From Methanosarcinales archaeon (GTDB lineage Archaea > Halobacteriota > Methanosarcinia > Methanosarcinales > Methanocomedenaceae): 59,049 bases of DNA. The stretch lies in contig JAIOQW010000163.1 in the NCBI GenBank assembly GCA_021108405.1, positions 1 to 59,049 on the forward strand, written 5' to 3'. Below are positions 33,901 to 41,266 of the stretch, piece by piece. Below the pieces are notes generated by a model, which saw only the letters and a list, made by a program, of their open reading frames with translations, did no database searches and was not told the DNA's origin. Positions within the stretch are counted from its first letter, which is position 1, and each line of letters opens with the position of its first letter. Both the position numbers and the translations under genes were made by a program.

Positions 33901-34037
33901 TGAATATCGGTGCAGGAATTGGCGATCTTGGCAGTCCTGATTGGTTTTTTGATGGAATTATAGATGAGGTATCGATCTACGATTCAATTCTAACTGCTGA
34001 TGAGGTTCTTACGCGATATAATGACAATAAACCTTGA
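30903..34037 (+). CDS. Giant type IV pilin-like protein fused to four LamG domains
   Basis: About 1044 residues from ATG 30903. The N-terminus MTGQRPFTQNCEAMSDIIGE runs into a class III pilin-type hydrophobic helix (LLMMSIAVLAFGVIAMLVLS) and a DUF1628-like pilin head (to about 155) paralogous to the protein at 35100. A PTPTPTPTPG linker follows. Then come four Laminin-G/concanavalin-like domains (about 170-390, 400-615, 620-825, 830-1044), each with W[RKH]FDE-type starts, DTWHxVVGxxD and VYIDG signatures and GxIDEV near the end. LamG domains bind carbohydrate or glycoprotein. The protein probably decorates or tips a pilus as an adhesin. Confidence 0.82.
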   Translation: MTGQRPFTQNCEAMSDIIGELLMMSIAVLAFGVIAMLVLSYMEPSDTLHIDIDGWVDVGTDTVYLRHYGGESVGCSDIQIRLDIDGVTRELSSDNISAILGSSYWELGGIININTSDMWNITINTDSSVNSLIIADIPNVIVFKGTLLGEEMAIAQMPTPTPTPTPGVGCPLSWWRFDESSGNTIEDSAYGNNDGTMDGAKWVPGISGSALRFYGTSGDKICSEYVTCGDNANLRFTDGFTLEAWVKLNSSQLDSEYGRIVDKFSSPVVPPRSPAPGKGYSMNRYWGYDTVLLEFYADDVNHTHYWTNSTTIITDDTWHYVVGTYDGTLLKVYIDGILEGQNDTGGKNISISSHPLMIGCSDDDNKTQIIKGVIDEVAVCGEALTANEILEKYNNSKPNRDPISWWKFNENSGSTVIDCIDGNDGTIHGAQRTTGVEGGALFFNGSNYVSVPVAENLNMGNSDYTIEVWAWVDESVSYSDEKMLVEYGVWWPADNSYRNGTYQITSMNDTNFKTNFVGRDSANGSECNVNWTDSNWHHLVGVFNDRENRLYTYYDGVQCSTTLENDAPSDNNNPLFFGSRNGTEKFFVGKLDDIKIYNVSLTPEEIQEHYNSGKPKAEMVAQWHLDENTGATAYDSKGSNNGTITNATWTTCVRGSALSFDGDGDYVTIPDDPSLNLTDGLTLMAWINTGGSDSTNRPRIISKRSGGPYELVLINESGHIQLVLNDTDGTAHYLESSTNVMDDTWHLVTGVWDATTMRIYIDGEQERTLGFSGTLKTSNDSVLIGAQNEWDFFNGLIGEVTIYSGSLAANEIKTYYDESKPTYVLTPVSLWHFDENSGTTATDSEDSNNGTISASGLWVSGINGSALDLEADSYNYININHNNNLDITSNITIEAWVKPESLGDWDEIVSKRNDQTGYANYILRFSNTGALQFYWKNSGWQVYTADGSYNTGQWYHIIATKSGTALPVIYINGSEVSGSCTYSENSCDCLNAMLSDSNDLNIGAGIGDLGSPDWFFDGIIDEVSIYDSILTADEVLTRYNDNKP

Positions 34038-34041
34038 TTAG

Positions 34042-34104
34042 GTGGGAGTAGATGCTAATGATTCGAAATACCACAATGATCAGTCAGTCAATGGCACTAT
34101 TTGA
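34042..34104 (+). pseudogene. Possible relic of an additional LamG repeat
   Basis: Shortly after the stop of the LamG pilin, a short open stretch reads VGVDANDSKYHNDQSVNGTI then stop, recalling the opening of a LamG domain (YDSKGSNNGTI in the third domain). It suggests the array was once longer. The remainder of 34038-34158 shows nothing recognisable. Confidence 0.25.
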
Positions 34105-34158
34105 ACAACAAATATCAGTAGTTTTACCCTTATATCTTAACAGGAAGTATAGTATATC

Positions 34159-35067
34159 ATGAAACTTAAGTCATTTACCAGATCAGATACTGCAATTTCA
34201 ACAGTCATGTCAGTAGTGCTGATATTAGGTCTGATAGTAGCAGTTTTATCCACCTATCATGTGTATTATGTCCCGGCATGGAAAACAGACGCAGAACATT
34301 CACATATGGATAATGCATGGGAAGATATGGCAGATCTTAAATCACATATGGATATATTGTTGGCTGTTCTTGCTGTTAATAATGAGACTACAATACCAAT
34401 GAGTATTCCGGTTACTATGGGTGGAGGGGGTATTCCGGTTATTTCTCCAGGGAAATCAAGCGGTACACTCTCAATTAATATCAATGATTTCGGCATGAAA
34501 ATTAAGGCAATGAATGGAACTACAACGGTATATGATAGTGAAAGTGATAGCAATAAATCACTGATGAATCTCGGTGCGATCAGTTACAGCTCAGGTAATA
34601 ATTATTATATTAACCAGTTATTTGAGTATGAGAACGGGGCTTTAATGATGGTGCAACAAAATAAATCCCTTATAAAACTCTCACCAGGGATTATATTACA
34701 GCGTGTAAATGAATCAAACCTTAGCATTGTGATCAATGCAGTGAAACTTATCAGTCCTGGCCGGTGTATTAGTAGTACTGCAATCGAAGAGATTAAATTA
34801 TCTTCCAACACATCAGAAGAATTATATTCAAACCACGGAAATATTTCAGAAGTTGGTATTACTATATATACAGCATATCCCGGTGCCTGGGAAGTGTATT
34901 TTAATACATCTGCTCAGAGTGGAAATCTTGAATACGGTCTTCTTAACGATTACACTTTATCGTCTGATAACACATCAGTAAGATTGATAGTGACCGGGGA
35001 GGCGAATGATAATATTCTACTCAATGTTAACAGGAATATAATTGATGTATCTATTGGGAATATGTAA
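34159..35067 (+). CDS. Archaeal type IV pilin-like protein
   Basis: The 302-residue protein starts MKLKSFTRSDTAISTVMSVV, with the charged leader, S/T-rich processing zone and hydrophobic helix (VLILGLIVAVLSTYHVYYVP) characteristic of archaeal pilins processed by PibD/FlaK-like peptidase. The large extracellular part contains MGGGGIPV and many Asn sequons. It sits between the LamG pilin and a small pilin on the same strand and probably forms part of the same filament. No prepilin peptidase gene is in the window. Confidence 0.7.
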   Translation: MKLKSFTRSDTAISTVMSVVLILGLIVAVLSTYHVYYVPAWKTDAEHSHMDNAWEDMADLKSHMDILLAVLAVNNETTIPMSIPVTMGGGGIPVISPGKSSGTLSININDFGMKIKAMNGTTTVYDSESDSNKSLMNLGAISYSSGNNYYINQLFEYENGALMMVQQNKSLIKLSPGIILQRVNESNLSIVINAVKLISPGRCISSTAIEEIKLSSNTSEELYSNHGNISEVGITIYTAYPGAWEVYFNTSAQSGNLEYGLLNDYTLSSDNTSVRLIVTGEANDNILLNVNRNIIDVSIGNM

Positions 35068-35099
35068 CTGACATTTCTATAAAATTCAAGAGATATCTT

Positions 35100-35549
35100 A
35101 TGAAAAGAAGTTTGCAGCTTTTGATACGAAATTGCGCCGCAATATCAGGGATCATAGGAGAACTATTAATGGTAGGTATTGTGGTTCTTGCGTTCGGTAT
35201 AACTACAGTATTAGTGCTGTCATCCCTGCAACCTTCGCAGGAGCAATTTACTGACATAGAAGGATGGGCGGATGTTGAGAAAGATACCATCTATTTCAGG
35301 CACAGTGGCGGCGAGGTAGTCAGTACTGAAGAGATTCGCATAATTGTTGATTTAAACGGGACCAGATATGAACTCTCATCTGATAATGTGACTGCGATCC
35401 TGGGCAGCAGTATGTGGGAGTTATCCGATACTATTGTTATTAATACATCTGATCTATGGGGAGTTACGATAGAAGATGATGATTATATAGATGCATCTAT
35501 TGTTCATACCGGTTTTTCAAGTATGATAAAAACCGGTGTTATTCTTTAA
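35100..35549 (+). CDS. Small archaeal type IV pilin (DUF1628-like)
   Basis: The 149-residue protein: MKRSLQLLIRNCAAISGIIG, hydrophobic helix ELLMVGIVVLAFGITTVLVL, then a head domain (GWADVEKDTIYFRHSGGEVV) that aligns with the N-terminal 155 residues of the LamG pilin. The two probably share the filament, with this protein as the bulk subunit. It is the last gene of the pilus cluster and is followed by an intron relic. Confidence 0.72.
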   Translation: MKRSLQLLIRNCAAISGIIGELLMVGIVVLAFGITTVLVLSSLQPSQEQFTDIEGWADVEKDTIYFRHSGGEVVSTEEIRIIVDLNGTRYELSSDNVTAILGSSMWELSDTIVINTSDLWGVTIEDDDYIDASIVHTGFSSMIKTGVIL

Positions 35550-35722
35550 GGGGACACAGGTGCTTCCACAGAGCCACCTGCGCCGCCTGATCCTGGAGAA
35601 TACACGGGGATGGTCTCTTAGTGGCACATGAGGGATATCTTCAAGTCCGGTTCTGTGAGGGGACTTATAGTAACCTTGGGGCTACTACCTCATCAAGAGG
35701 TGCGCTATGAGCTCTACTCGAC
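35550..35722 (+). mobile_element. Degenerate 3' end of a group II intron
   Basis: GTGGCACATG at 35621 through TTCAAGTCCGGTTCT (ending at 35654) resembles group II intron domain V, with the 3' strand well kept and the 5' strand decayed. It is followed by GTGAGGGG, a domain VI-like hairpin region and the end CTCTACTCGAC, typical of intron 3' ends. No reverse transcriptase ORF remains. The likely explanation is a relic of a retroelement that inserted after the pilin gene. Confidence 0.45.
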
Positions 35723-35733
35723 ATTTTATTCCC

Positions 35734-36459
35734 CTACTTTTTGAAATGGATACGGTTTTTTGTATTAATTCCCAGAACATCCTTCGGATGATCCAGCACA
35801 TTGATCTCATCAAGTTCTTTCAAGATTTGGACATTCCTGGAATCCAGGTCCCTAACCCGAAGTATCACTTCACCGCCCTTAACGGCACCATGCTGGCAGA
35901 GCTCTACGCAATTGCCGCATCCATTACACAACAGTAGGTCTATCTGGGGTTCATCTGTAATAGCCTGTTTCGGACACTGGTCCCTGGGTGGACATATATC
36001 ACATTGCTTGCATATATCCCTATCAATATTAAAGGGAAGTTCCGAGTGTATCACGCCTGATATATCCACAGGTACTACATATACCGGCACGCTTCCTTTT
36101 ACTGCCTGGGTTACAACATTGGTAACTAATGTATCTGCAATACCATGGGCGATCTTTGCTATTGAATTGGATGTGACCGGTGTCACCACAAGAGCGTCAT
36201 ATTTGTCCATTAAAAATCTGCCTATCTTCGGACAACTGTAACCTTGATCTTTTTCAAGAAATATTTCTTCCATATATCCGCCTGGGGATATATTGTTCAG
36301 TGATTCGAACAGGCCGTACATCTTTAGTACTTCGTATCCGGCACCTGATATGAATATTGTGACCTTCAGGTCAGGATTGTTATTTTTCAGTTTAAATAAT
36401 GCTTCATAACTTTCCTTAATAAAATGTCCGGCTCCTGTAATTGCCCATGCTATTCTCAT
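35734..36459 (-). CDS. dmrX: Dihydromethanopterin reductase-like flavoprotein with ferredoxin domain (DmrX/AfpA family)
   Basis: The 241-residue protein has a flavoprotein domain (residues 1-145; AWAITGAGHF, PVTSNSIAKIAHGIADTLVT) resembling the DmrB/AfpA and phosphopantothenoyl-Cys decarboxylase fold. A two-[4Fe-4S] ferredoxin segment follows (about 155-195; CKQCDICPPRDQCP and CNGCGNCVELCQ). This fusion matches the archaeal DmrX-type dihydromethanopterin reductase, which uses FMN and electrons from Fe-S clusters to make tetrahydromethanopterin or sarcinapterin. It stands alone in a repeat-rich zone. Exact electron donor and substrate are inferred from family. Confidence 0.75.
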   Translation of the reverse strand: MRIAWAITGAGHFIKESYEALFKLKNNNPDLKVTIFISGAGYEVLKMYGLFESLNNISPGGYMEEIFLEKDQGYSCPKIGRFLMDKYDALVVTPVTSNSIAKIAHGIADTLVTNVVTQAVKGSVPVYVVPVDISGVIHSELPFNIDRDICKQCDICPPRDQCPKQAITDEPQIDLLLCNGCGNCVELCQHGAVKGGEVILRVRDLDSRNVQILKELDEINVLDHPKDVLGINTKNRIHFKK

Positions 36460-36646
36460 TGTTATTACCTTTTCGAATCCTTACTGGAATATCTTCTTAA
36501 ACTTGTCTTTTGCTGACTGTTTCGATAGAGAGTTTTACTTTGCATGATTTCAATCTCTTAAGTAAGATAAGTTATAAAGGTCTTTGGGTGGGCTTGAATT
36601 AAGTCCCAATACTTTAAGTATTTTATCAACTCTATTTTTGTATCCA

Positions 36647-36735
36647 CTTCAAAACAGAGGGTAAAAATGATGGCCACAAAGAACACAGAGATCACAGAGT
36701 TTTTTTCTCTCTGTGCTCTCTGTGCTCTCTGTGGC
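36647..36735. repeat. Long hairpin repeat, inverted second copy
   Basis: GTATCCACTTCAAA (36647 on) followed by GGGTAAAAATGATG and a hairpin with arms 36673-36690 and 36718-36735 (GCCACAAAGAACACAGAG against CTCTGTGCTCTCTGTGGC, two non-Watson-Crick positions). It is the reverse complement arrangement of the element at 61-148, 36.5 kb away. Confidence 0.7.
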
Positions 36736-36845
36736 AGTCATATAGAGTTCCAAATTACACTTGCAGAGTAGTATATACTTGAGAAGGCACTATCCTAAAA
36801 ACCAGTTATTTTAATAGAGGATTATTTAAATCGATACTTGCATAG

Positions 36846-36969
36846 ACACGGATACATTCAACTCCTGCGGAGTTGAATGCCTGCAACGCCTAAGGGGCGT
36901 GCAGGTAACACAGATACACTCACCTCCTACGGAGTTGAGTGCCTGCTACGCCTGAAGGGCGTGCAGGTT
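36846..36969. repeat. Two direct 62-bp units, each a double palindrome
   Basis: Units start at 36846 and 36908. Each contains CAACTCC-TGC-GGAGTTG or its variant CACCTCC/GGAGTTG and a second hairpin GCCTGCAACGCC/GGCGTGCAGG. ACAC(G/A)GAT begins each unit and a third ACACGGAT starts at 36970. A short related CAGGAGTTGAATG fragment occurs at about 41105. Confidence 0.75.
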
Positions 36970-37253
36970 ACACGGATTTAAGGTTGTTGTGGTCGATATT
37001 ATAAGATCCCATTAAGTTTGTGATAGAAGGTATTCGATTAAAATCAAATCCGTGTAAATCTGTGTAAATCCGTGTCTGAAAAATAACTGGAAAATAGTAC
37101 AGTGCCACTTGAGAAATATAAAAAATACATTTTATTAACTGCAAACTCTTGAAGTTCTTTAGAATACAATTCAATTTTTTAATCCCATATAGTTAGGTTT
37201 ATATAGTCAACATACATATATTGACATCATTATAATTAATGGTGGTAATTAGC

Positions 37254-38981
37254 ATGGATTATGAAAATATTTTTAAAAAATTTCATCGTAAATCACGATA
37301 CATAACAATTCCATTATCTCTTTTTATTTTTGCATTTATAATTCGATTAAATGGAGGAATGTGGGATACTCGTATTGGCAATGATGCATATATATCAAGA
37401 CAGGCAGAATACATTTACTCATATGGTCATCCGGCAGTTCCTGACCCTTTTAGTTCTGCTCCATTATATCAACCGGGAATGGCATACCTTCTGGCATTCG
37501 CTGGTAAATTATTTGACTTCATTCCAATCGGTATGTCAAGTATGACTTTGGCGCAAGGATTGATACCGCCGTTTCTGGGTGCTGCAACAGTTTTAGTCAT
37601 ATTTTGGCTGGGCAGTAGGTTCTACAATTTAAAAGCCGGATTAGTAAGTGGAATATTTGCTTGCGTTTCCATTTTCTTACTTACCAGGACATTGAAAGGT
37701 TTTACTTTCCATGATTCACTTTCATTATTCCTGATCGTATTAACAATAGCACTTGTAGTCAAAACACTGGACGTTTTACAGGATCCATTCCCAATAGACA
37801 AGAAAAAACAGGTAATTTACTTATCCTGGATATTATTGCCTGCTGTTTCTGTTGGACTTGCTGGCTTTTCATGGGGTGGATATTTTGTTATTCATGCGAT
37901 ACTTATTCTCTACACTCTATTAATTATCCTATACTTTCTTGCAACTAAAAAGGCATTATATCCTCTTTCCTCCTTCCTGACCTTTATGGCAATCACGCTA
38001 ATCCTGGGGACAATTCTTGCAAGTTTTCTGTATCCTGTAAGGAATCTGGAAGAAATTGTAAGAGCAATGGAGATGATGGGATATGCATCGGGACCAATGG
38101 TATATAAATTTACAGCCGATCTCCAACCCACCAGGTTCCAGGATTTAGAGATGTTCTTCGGAAAATATTTGATATTGGGATTAATATTTTTATTTATCGG
38201 CCTTTATAGAACATATATTAACAACAAGGCCTTTGGGTTACTGTTAATTTCAGCCACAGGAATTTCAATGTTCCTGGGACTGGCCAGATTTCATTTTATG
38301 GATATTTTTTCAATATTCGGATATGTAGGTATCGGAATAGGATTTATTGCACTAATTGACCTGGCTGCCAGGTTTGATTTGAGGAAAAGATCTGCTATTG
38401 TATTGTTATCTATTCTTGCAGCGATCCTATTATTCTCATCTATTGTGGGACCATCCATTGATTATATAAAAAATTCCAGGGGATTGAATGAATATTCCGG
38501 AATAGGGAACGCTGATATGATGGAGGGATACAGTTATATCAGAAATAATACCGCACCTGATGCTCTGATAATTAATTGGTGGGATTATGGCAATGATATT
38601 GGATATCGTGCACAAAGACGAACGGTAATTGACCAAATGTATATTGAAGATGCTGATGTGATCAATGTCTCGAAAATAATAATGGGGACCAGTGGCCCGG
38701 AAGGTTTGCAAATATCGAAATATTATAAAAATAAATTTGACAATCCGGAAGTATTTCTTTTAATCGGGAAATTTGACAGCCAAATTAGTTCCATTATAGC
38801 ATACTGTTCCGGAGAAGGGATGGATGTAGTCTATTCTTTTGACCGGACAGGTAATATTGAAGCTTTGACACCAGATGCATTTGAAACAAATTACTATAAA
38901 TTATGGACCAATCAAACAGTTGAAGGTTACGATATTGTTTATGCAAATGAAGAAATGAAACTTGTTAAATTGGATGTTTGA
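37254..38981 (+). CDS. aglB: STT3/AglB-type oligosaccharyltransferase
   Basis: About 575 residues from ATG 37254 (GGTGGT upstream). A multi-pass N-terminal domain (about 11 transmembrane helices to residue 410) opens with RIGNDAYISRQAEYI, corresponding to the DxD-type catalytic loop region. The soluble C-terminal part contains the WWDYG motif (WWDYGNDIGYRAQ, near residue 446), which recognises the +2 Ser/Thr of N-glycosylation sequons. It transfers lipid-linked glycan to Asn of surface proteins. It is shorter than the usual 750-950 residue archaeal AglB because the C-terminal beta domains are reduced. Many surface proteins in this window carry NxS/T sequons, consistent with it being their modifier. 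Confidence 0.85.
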   Translation: MDYENIFKKFHRKSRYITIPLSLFIFAFIIRLNGGMWDTRIGNDAYISRQAEYIYSYGHPAVPDPFSSAPLYQPGMAYLLAFAGKLFDFIPIGMSSMTLAQGLIPPFLGAATVLVIFWLGSRFYNLKAGLVSGIFACVSIFLLTRTLKGFTFHDSLSLFLIVLTIALVVKTLDVLQDPFPIDKKKQVIYLSWILLPAVSVGLAGFSWGGYFVIHAILILYTLLIILYFLATKKALYPLSSFLTFMAITLILGTILASFLYPVRNLEEIVRAMEMMGYASGPMVYKFTADLQPTRFQDLEMFFGKYLILGLIFLFIGLYRTYINNKAFGLLLISATGISMFLGLARFHFMDIFSIFGYVGIGIGFIALIDLAARFDLRKRSAIVLLSILAAILLFSSIVGPSIDYIKNSRGLNEYSGIGNADMMEGYSYIRNNTAPDALIINWWDYGNDIGYRAQRRTVIDQMYIEDADVINVSKIIMGTSGPEGLQISKYYKNKFDNPEVFLLIGKFDSQISSIIAYCSGEGMDVVYSFDRTGNIEALTPDAFETNYYKLWTNQTVEGYDIVYANEEMKLVKLDV

Positions 38982-39375
38982 TTTGAAACTGAACCCATCT
39001 GTGTACTTCCTTTACACGTTCAAGTGCTCCATGTCTTGAAAACACTTCTTTGTTTGAAGGTGTGAAGACGTCATATCGATATTCTACAGCAAAAGGAGTT
39101 AGATCATCAATATTGTATAACTCGTCTGGAACCTCGATCTCATGTTCAGAGCAAAGATCTATTAATTCTCCTAAATCGTGAGTATGTCGAAATGGAATAA
39201 TTTTAAACATGAGCAGAGCTTTTAGGAGCTTTTCAATTGCCTGCTGTGAGTGGAAACCAAAAATTTCAGAAGAGATGTCTTCATCGTCTACTATTTTTTC
39301 GAGTAATACCATGTCCTCTTCCGCTTTTCGTATCAATGTGCAGATAAGTTCATTGCGAGCATCGGTATCACTCAC
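38965..39375 (-). CDS. HEPN-domain protein of a HEPN/MNT pair
   Basis: A four-helix HEPN protein (PF05168 type): LIRKAEEDMVLLEKIV, FHSQQAIEKLLKALL, FRHTHDLGELIDLCSEHEIE, FAVEYRYDVF. A GTG at 39375 overlapping the end of the MNT gene gives 136 residues; an ATG at 39396 would give 143. In MNT/HEPN toxin-antitoxin modules the HEPN member can be an RNase toxin inactivated by AMPylation. The HTHDL motif is kept but catalytic competence cannot be read directly. Its end overlaps the convergent aglB gene end by 17 bases. Confidence 0.8.
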   Translation of the reverse strand: MSDTDARNELICTLIRKAEEDMVLLEKIVDDEDISSEIFGFHSQQAIEKLLKALLMFKIIPFRHTHDLGELIDLCSEHEIEVPDELYNIDDLTPFAVEYRYDVFTPSNKEVFSRHGALERVKEVHRWVQFQIKHPI

Positions 39376-39688
39376 TATAGACCACCTTACCTTCATGAAG
39401 CGCCGGATAAAGCACAGTTCCTATTATATTCCCATAACGTTTGACCTCATCTATTGAAAAGACCAAAATGTCTACAGGTACCCGAAGTGATCGCAAAGAA
39501 CGCCGGATCCTGACAGTTTCCTCACGTCTAGCTGTGACCTCACGTTCAATGACAAGTAGATCAAAATCACTGTCCACTCCTGCATCTCCGCGAGCATAGG
39601 ATCCAAAGAGTATGATCTTTTCAGGGTGTGCCACATCTACGATCTGCGCTACAACCTGATCCAATGTTTTAGAAGATAGTTTCTGCAT
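39368..39688 (-). CDS. MNT-type minimal nucleotidyltransferase (antitoxin-like)
   Basis: The 106-residue protein has the polymerase-beta superfamily signature ILFGSYARGDAGVDSDFDLL (GSx10DxD) and a third acid in VPVDILVF. It is the expected partner of the downstream HEPN gene, overlapping by 8 bases. MNT antitoxins transfer AMP to the HEPN toxin; the assignment as a toxin-antitoxin pair is from family knowledge and gene order. Confidence 0.85.
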   Translation of the reverse strand: MQKLSSKTLDQVVAQIVDVAHPEKIILFGSYARGDAGVDSDFDLLVIEREVTARREETVRIRRSLRSLRVPVDILVFSIDEVKRYGNIIGTVLYPALHEGKVVYSE

Positions 39689-39799
39689 TTTTAATCACTT
39701 ATATATCTGATATGCTATACATCTGTTTTGTATTAATTATCTTTTATTTGTCTTTCATGAATTAAAAGGGTTCTCTCTGAACTTATACAGGTATGTTAC

Positions 39800-39970
39800 A
39801 TGCTTGATGATTTTATAACAAAAGAACGTGAAGTAAAAGCTCTCCTGCAAGGTTCAGAGGAACTTCAATGTGATAATCTGTTAATCATTACATGGGATTA
39901 TGAGGCGGTTGAAATTGTTTCCGGGAAGAATGTCAGATATGTTTCTCTGTGGAAGTGGCTTCTTGGTTAG
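39800..39970 (+). pseudogene. C-terminal fragment of an AAA ATPase (DUF4143-type family)
   Basis: The 56-codon remnant reads FITKEREVKALLQGSEEL, LLIITWDYE and VRYVSLWKWLLG. This is the usual C-terminus of the large family of archaeal/bacterial AAA_14-DUF4143 ATPases that are often found as genomic debris. The P-loop and the rest of the gene are missing upstream. Confidence 0.55.
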
Positions 39971-40064
39971 TGTTCTGTTTTTGCACAAACCATCATAACG
40001 GTTTCCGGGGTCGTCGTGTTCAATACACTCAATACCGGAAGGTACAAAGCTAAATGGACTATTT

Positions 40065-40235
40065 TTAAACTGTAGCATTTTTCGTTTGCCCATAGGCTTT
40101 AAGGAAGTCGTTTTGTGGGATACTTACTTGTGTGCAAATAGTTCTTAAAGTTGAGCCTTTGATTCGAGTATGATTAGGCATCGTCAAGGGAGTCCGTGTG
40201 TCATCAGGATTTTCAAGAACCATCGCAATATGTTC
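40065..40235 (-). pseudogene. 5'-truncated HicA-like mRNA-interferase fragment
   Basis: Read on the minus strand from an in-frame stop at 40236-40238, the frame gives EHIAMVLENPDDTRTPLTMP, then NHTRIKGSTLRTICTQVSI, then PQNDFLKAYG. This resembles the second half of HicA toxins (H-I/Y..., T-P-NH, KGTLR-I--Q--I). The first half with the catalytic GSHH segment is absent apart from a leftover H. No HicB gene is beside it. It is probably inactive. Confidence 0.5.
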
Positions 40236-41021
40236 TCATTTAAAAATAGCTATAGTAGTCAAAACTCCGACAGCATGATACGTTTTATTATAAGGTCTGT
40301 TTCCTTCATCATTCTCCATAGTAGTACCATAGTACTCTTTAATCAACTTTAATTGATTTATAGAGTGTAAATACTGATAATGAAGGATATTTTCTTTCTT
40401 AATTCTATTTTCCACATTATTAAAATATTCTTTTGCTCTTGATCGTATATCTTCACAGTTATACCAATTCATATTCTTCCCTTCCCCTGATTCTGCAAAT
40501 CGTACATTTAACACTGTATAAATAATTGCAATTCGATAGATATGATCTTCAGAAACTAATTCTTCTTCCTCGCAAATATCATCACGATCGATATCATTTA
40601 ATTGATCTTTCGCTTTTTTTAATGCTTTTTTTATATCACTAATTCCAGCTTTTGGTTTACTTTTAGAAATCCATGGGTTCATTCTTTTTGCTTCAATTAC
40701 AGAAGTTAGTGTTTTATTGTTCATTGAACGATCAATTAAGTGTGCATCTACTCTACCTTGTTTAATATTATTTTTTTTTACATCTTTGCGATCAAAAGAA
40801 ACCTCTAAAAAACAAAATCGATCCTTTTTATTTAATCCCTGAATAAAAATGGATGAAAGAGTAGTTTCATTTCCCCATTCAAGAATTGTATTTTTAGAAC
40901 CATTACTATTACAATATTGATCTATAGTTTTATGGAATATTTTGATTCCATCTTCTAATATTTCAAATATTTTATGGTTCCCATGAATTGATACACCTTT
41001 TAATTTTTTAACCATATACAT
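40236..41021 (-). CDS. Candidate PD-(D/E)XK nuclease-like protein
   Basis: The 261-residue protein has an active-site-like pattern: E in ILEWGNETTLSSIF (about residue 50), D in GRVDAHLID (about 90) and ExK in SVIEAKRMNP (about 108-115). These fit the core of PD-(D/E)XK nucleases such as restriction-like enzymes. The remainder (ALKKAKDQLNDIDRDD, YRIAIIYTVLNVRFAESG) is helical and unassigned. There is no methylase or partner gene nearby. The flanks contain toxin-antitoxin debris and AT-rich DNA, consistent with a horizontally acquired defence-type gene. The assignment is tentative. Confidence 0.5.
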   Translation of the reverse strand: MYMVKKLKGVSIHGNHKIFEILEDGIKIFHKTIDQYCNSNGSKNTILEWGNETTLSSIFIQGLNKKDRFCFLEVSFDRKDVKKNNIKQGRVDAHLIDRSMNNKTLTSVIEAKRMNPWISKSKPKAGISDIKKALKKAKDQLNDIDRDDICEEEELVSEDHIYRIAIIYTVLNVRFAESGEGKNMNWYNCEDIRSRAKEYFNNVENRIKKENILHYQYLHSINQLKLIKEYYGTTMENDEGNRPYNKTYHAVGVLTTIAIFK

Positions 41022-41266
41022 TTGTTTATTATCAATTCTATTTAAATTTATTGTGATTCCAAATAATTATTTGTAATAGATATCGAGCATAGAATACCAC
41101 CCCGCAGGAGTTGAATGTATCAGCGTCTTGAAAATAAAACAGATCAAATTTGAACCCAGTGGATACGACATTTTATTCCTCTCAGAAATCCGTCTCTCAA
41201 AATCCTGATCTAATTAGTAATTCCTATACGTAAGTTAATCTATTAGTAACCCAATATATCTATATT
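41022..41266. other. Intergenic, with short repeat fragments
   Basis: Contains CGCAGGAGTTGAATG (fragment of the 62-bp repeat unit), CAGTGGATACGACATTTTATT (split across the tail motif GTGGATAC and the CGACATTTTATTCC also seen after the intron relic at 35720) and a likely promoter for the gene at 41267. No gene seen. Confidence 0.4.

Larger units (their letters stand above)
36460..37253. other. Long gene-free region filled with hairpin repeats
   Basis: About 790 bases without a supportable gene. It holds the inverted copy of the 19-bp-stem hairpin element (36647-36735), two 62-bp double-palindrome repeats (36846-36969), a cluster of AAATCCGTGT motifs (about 37044-37073) that pair with ACACGGATTT at 36970, and the promoter region of the AglB gene. 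Confidence 0.7.
39689..40235. other. Gene-poor stretch with toxin-antitoxin/ATPase debris
   Basis: No intact gene. It contains the C-terminal fragment of an archaeal ATPase (39800-39970, plus) and a HicA-like C-terminal fragment (40065-40235, minus). Confidence 0.6.

Noticed and set aside
25748-35549. Cluster as a true archaellum operon
   Set aside because: No archaellin set or flaC/D/E/F/G genes; subunits resemble general archaeal type IV pilins, so a pilus is preferred.
39881-40093. Minus-strand 70-codon ORF over the ATPase fragment
   Set aside because: No recognisable features; it lies antisense to the ATPase remnant and overlaps the HicA remnant in a different frame.
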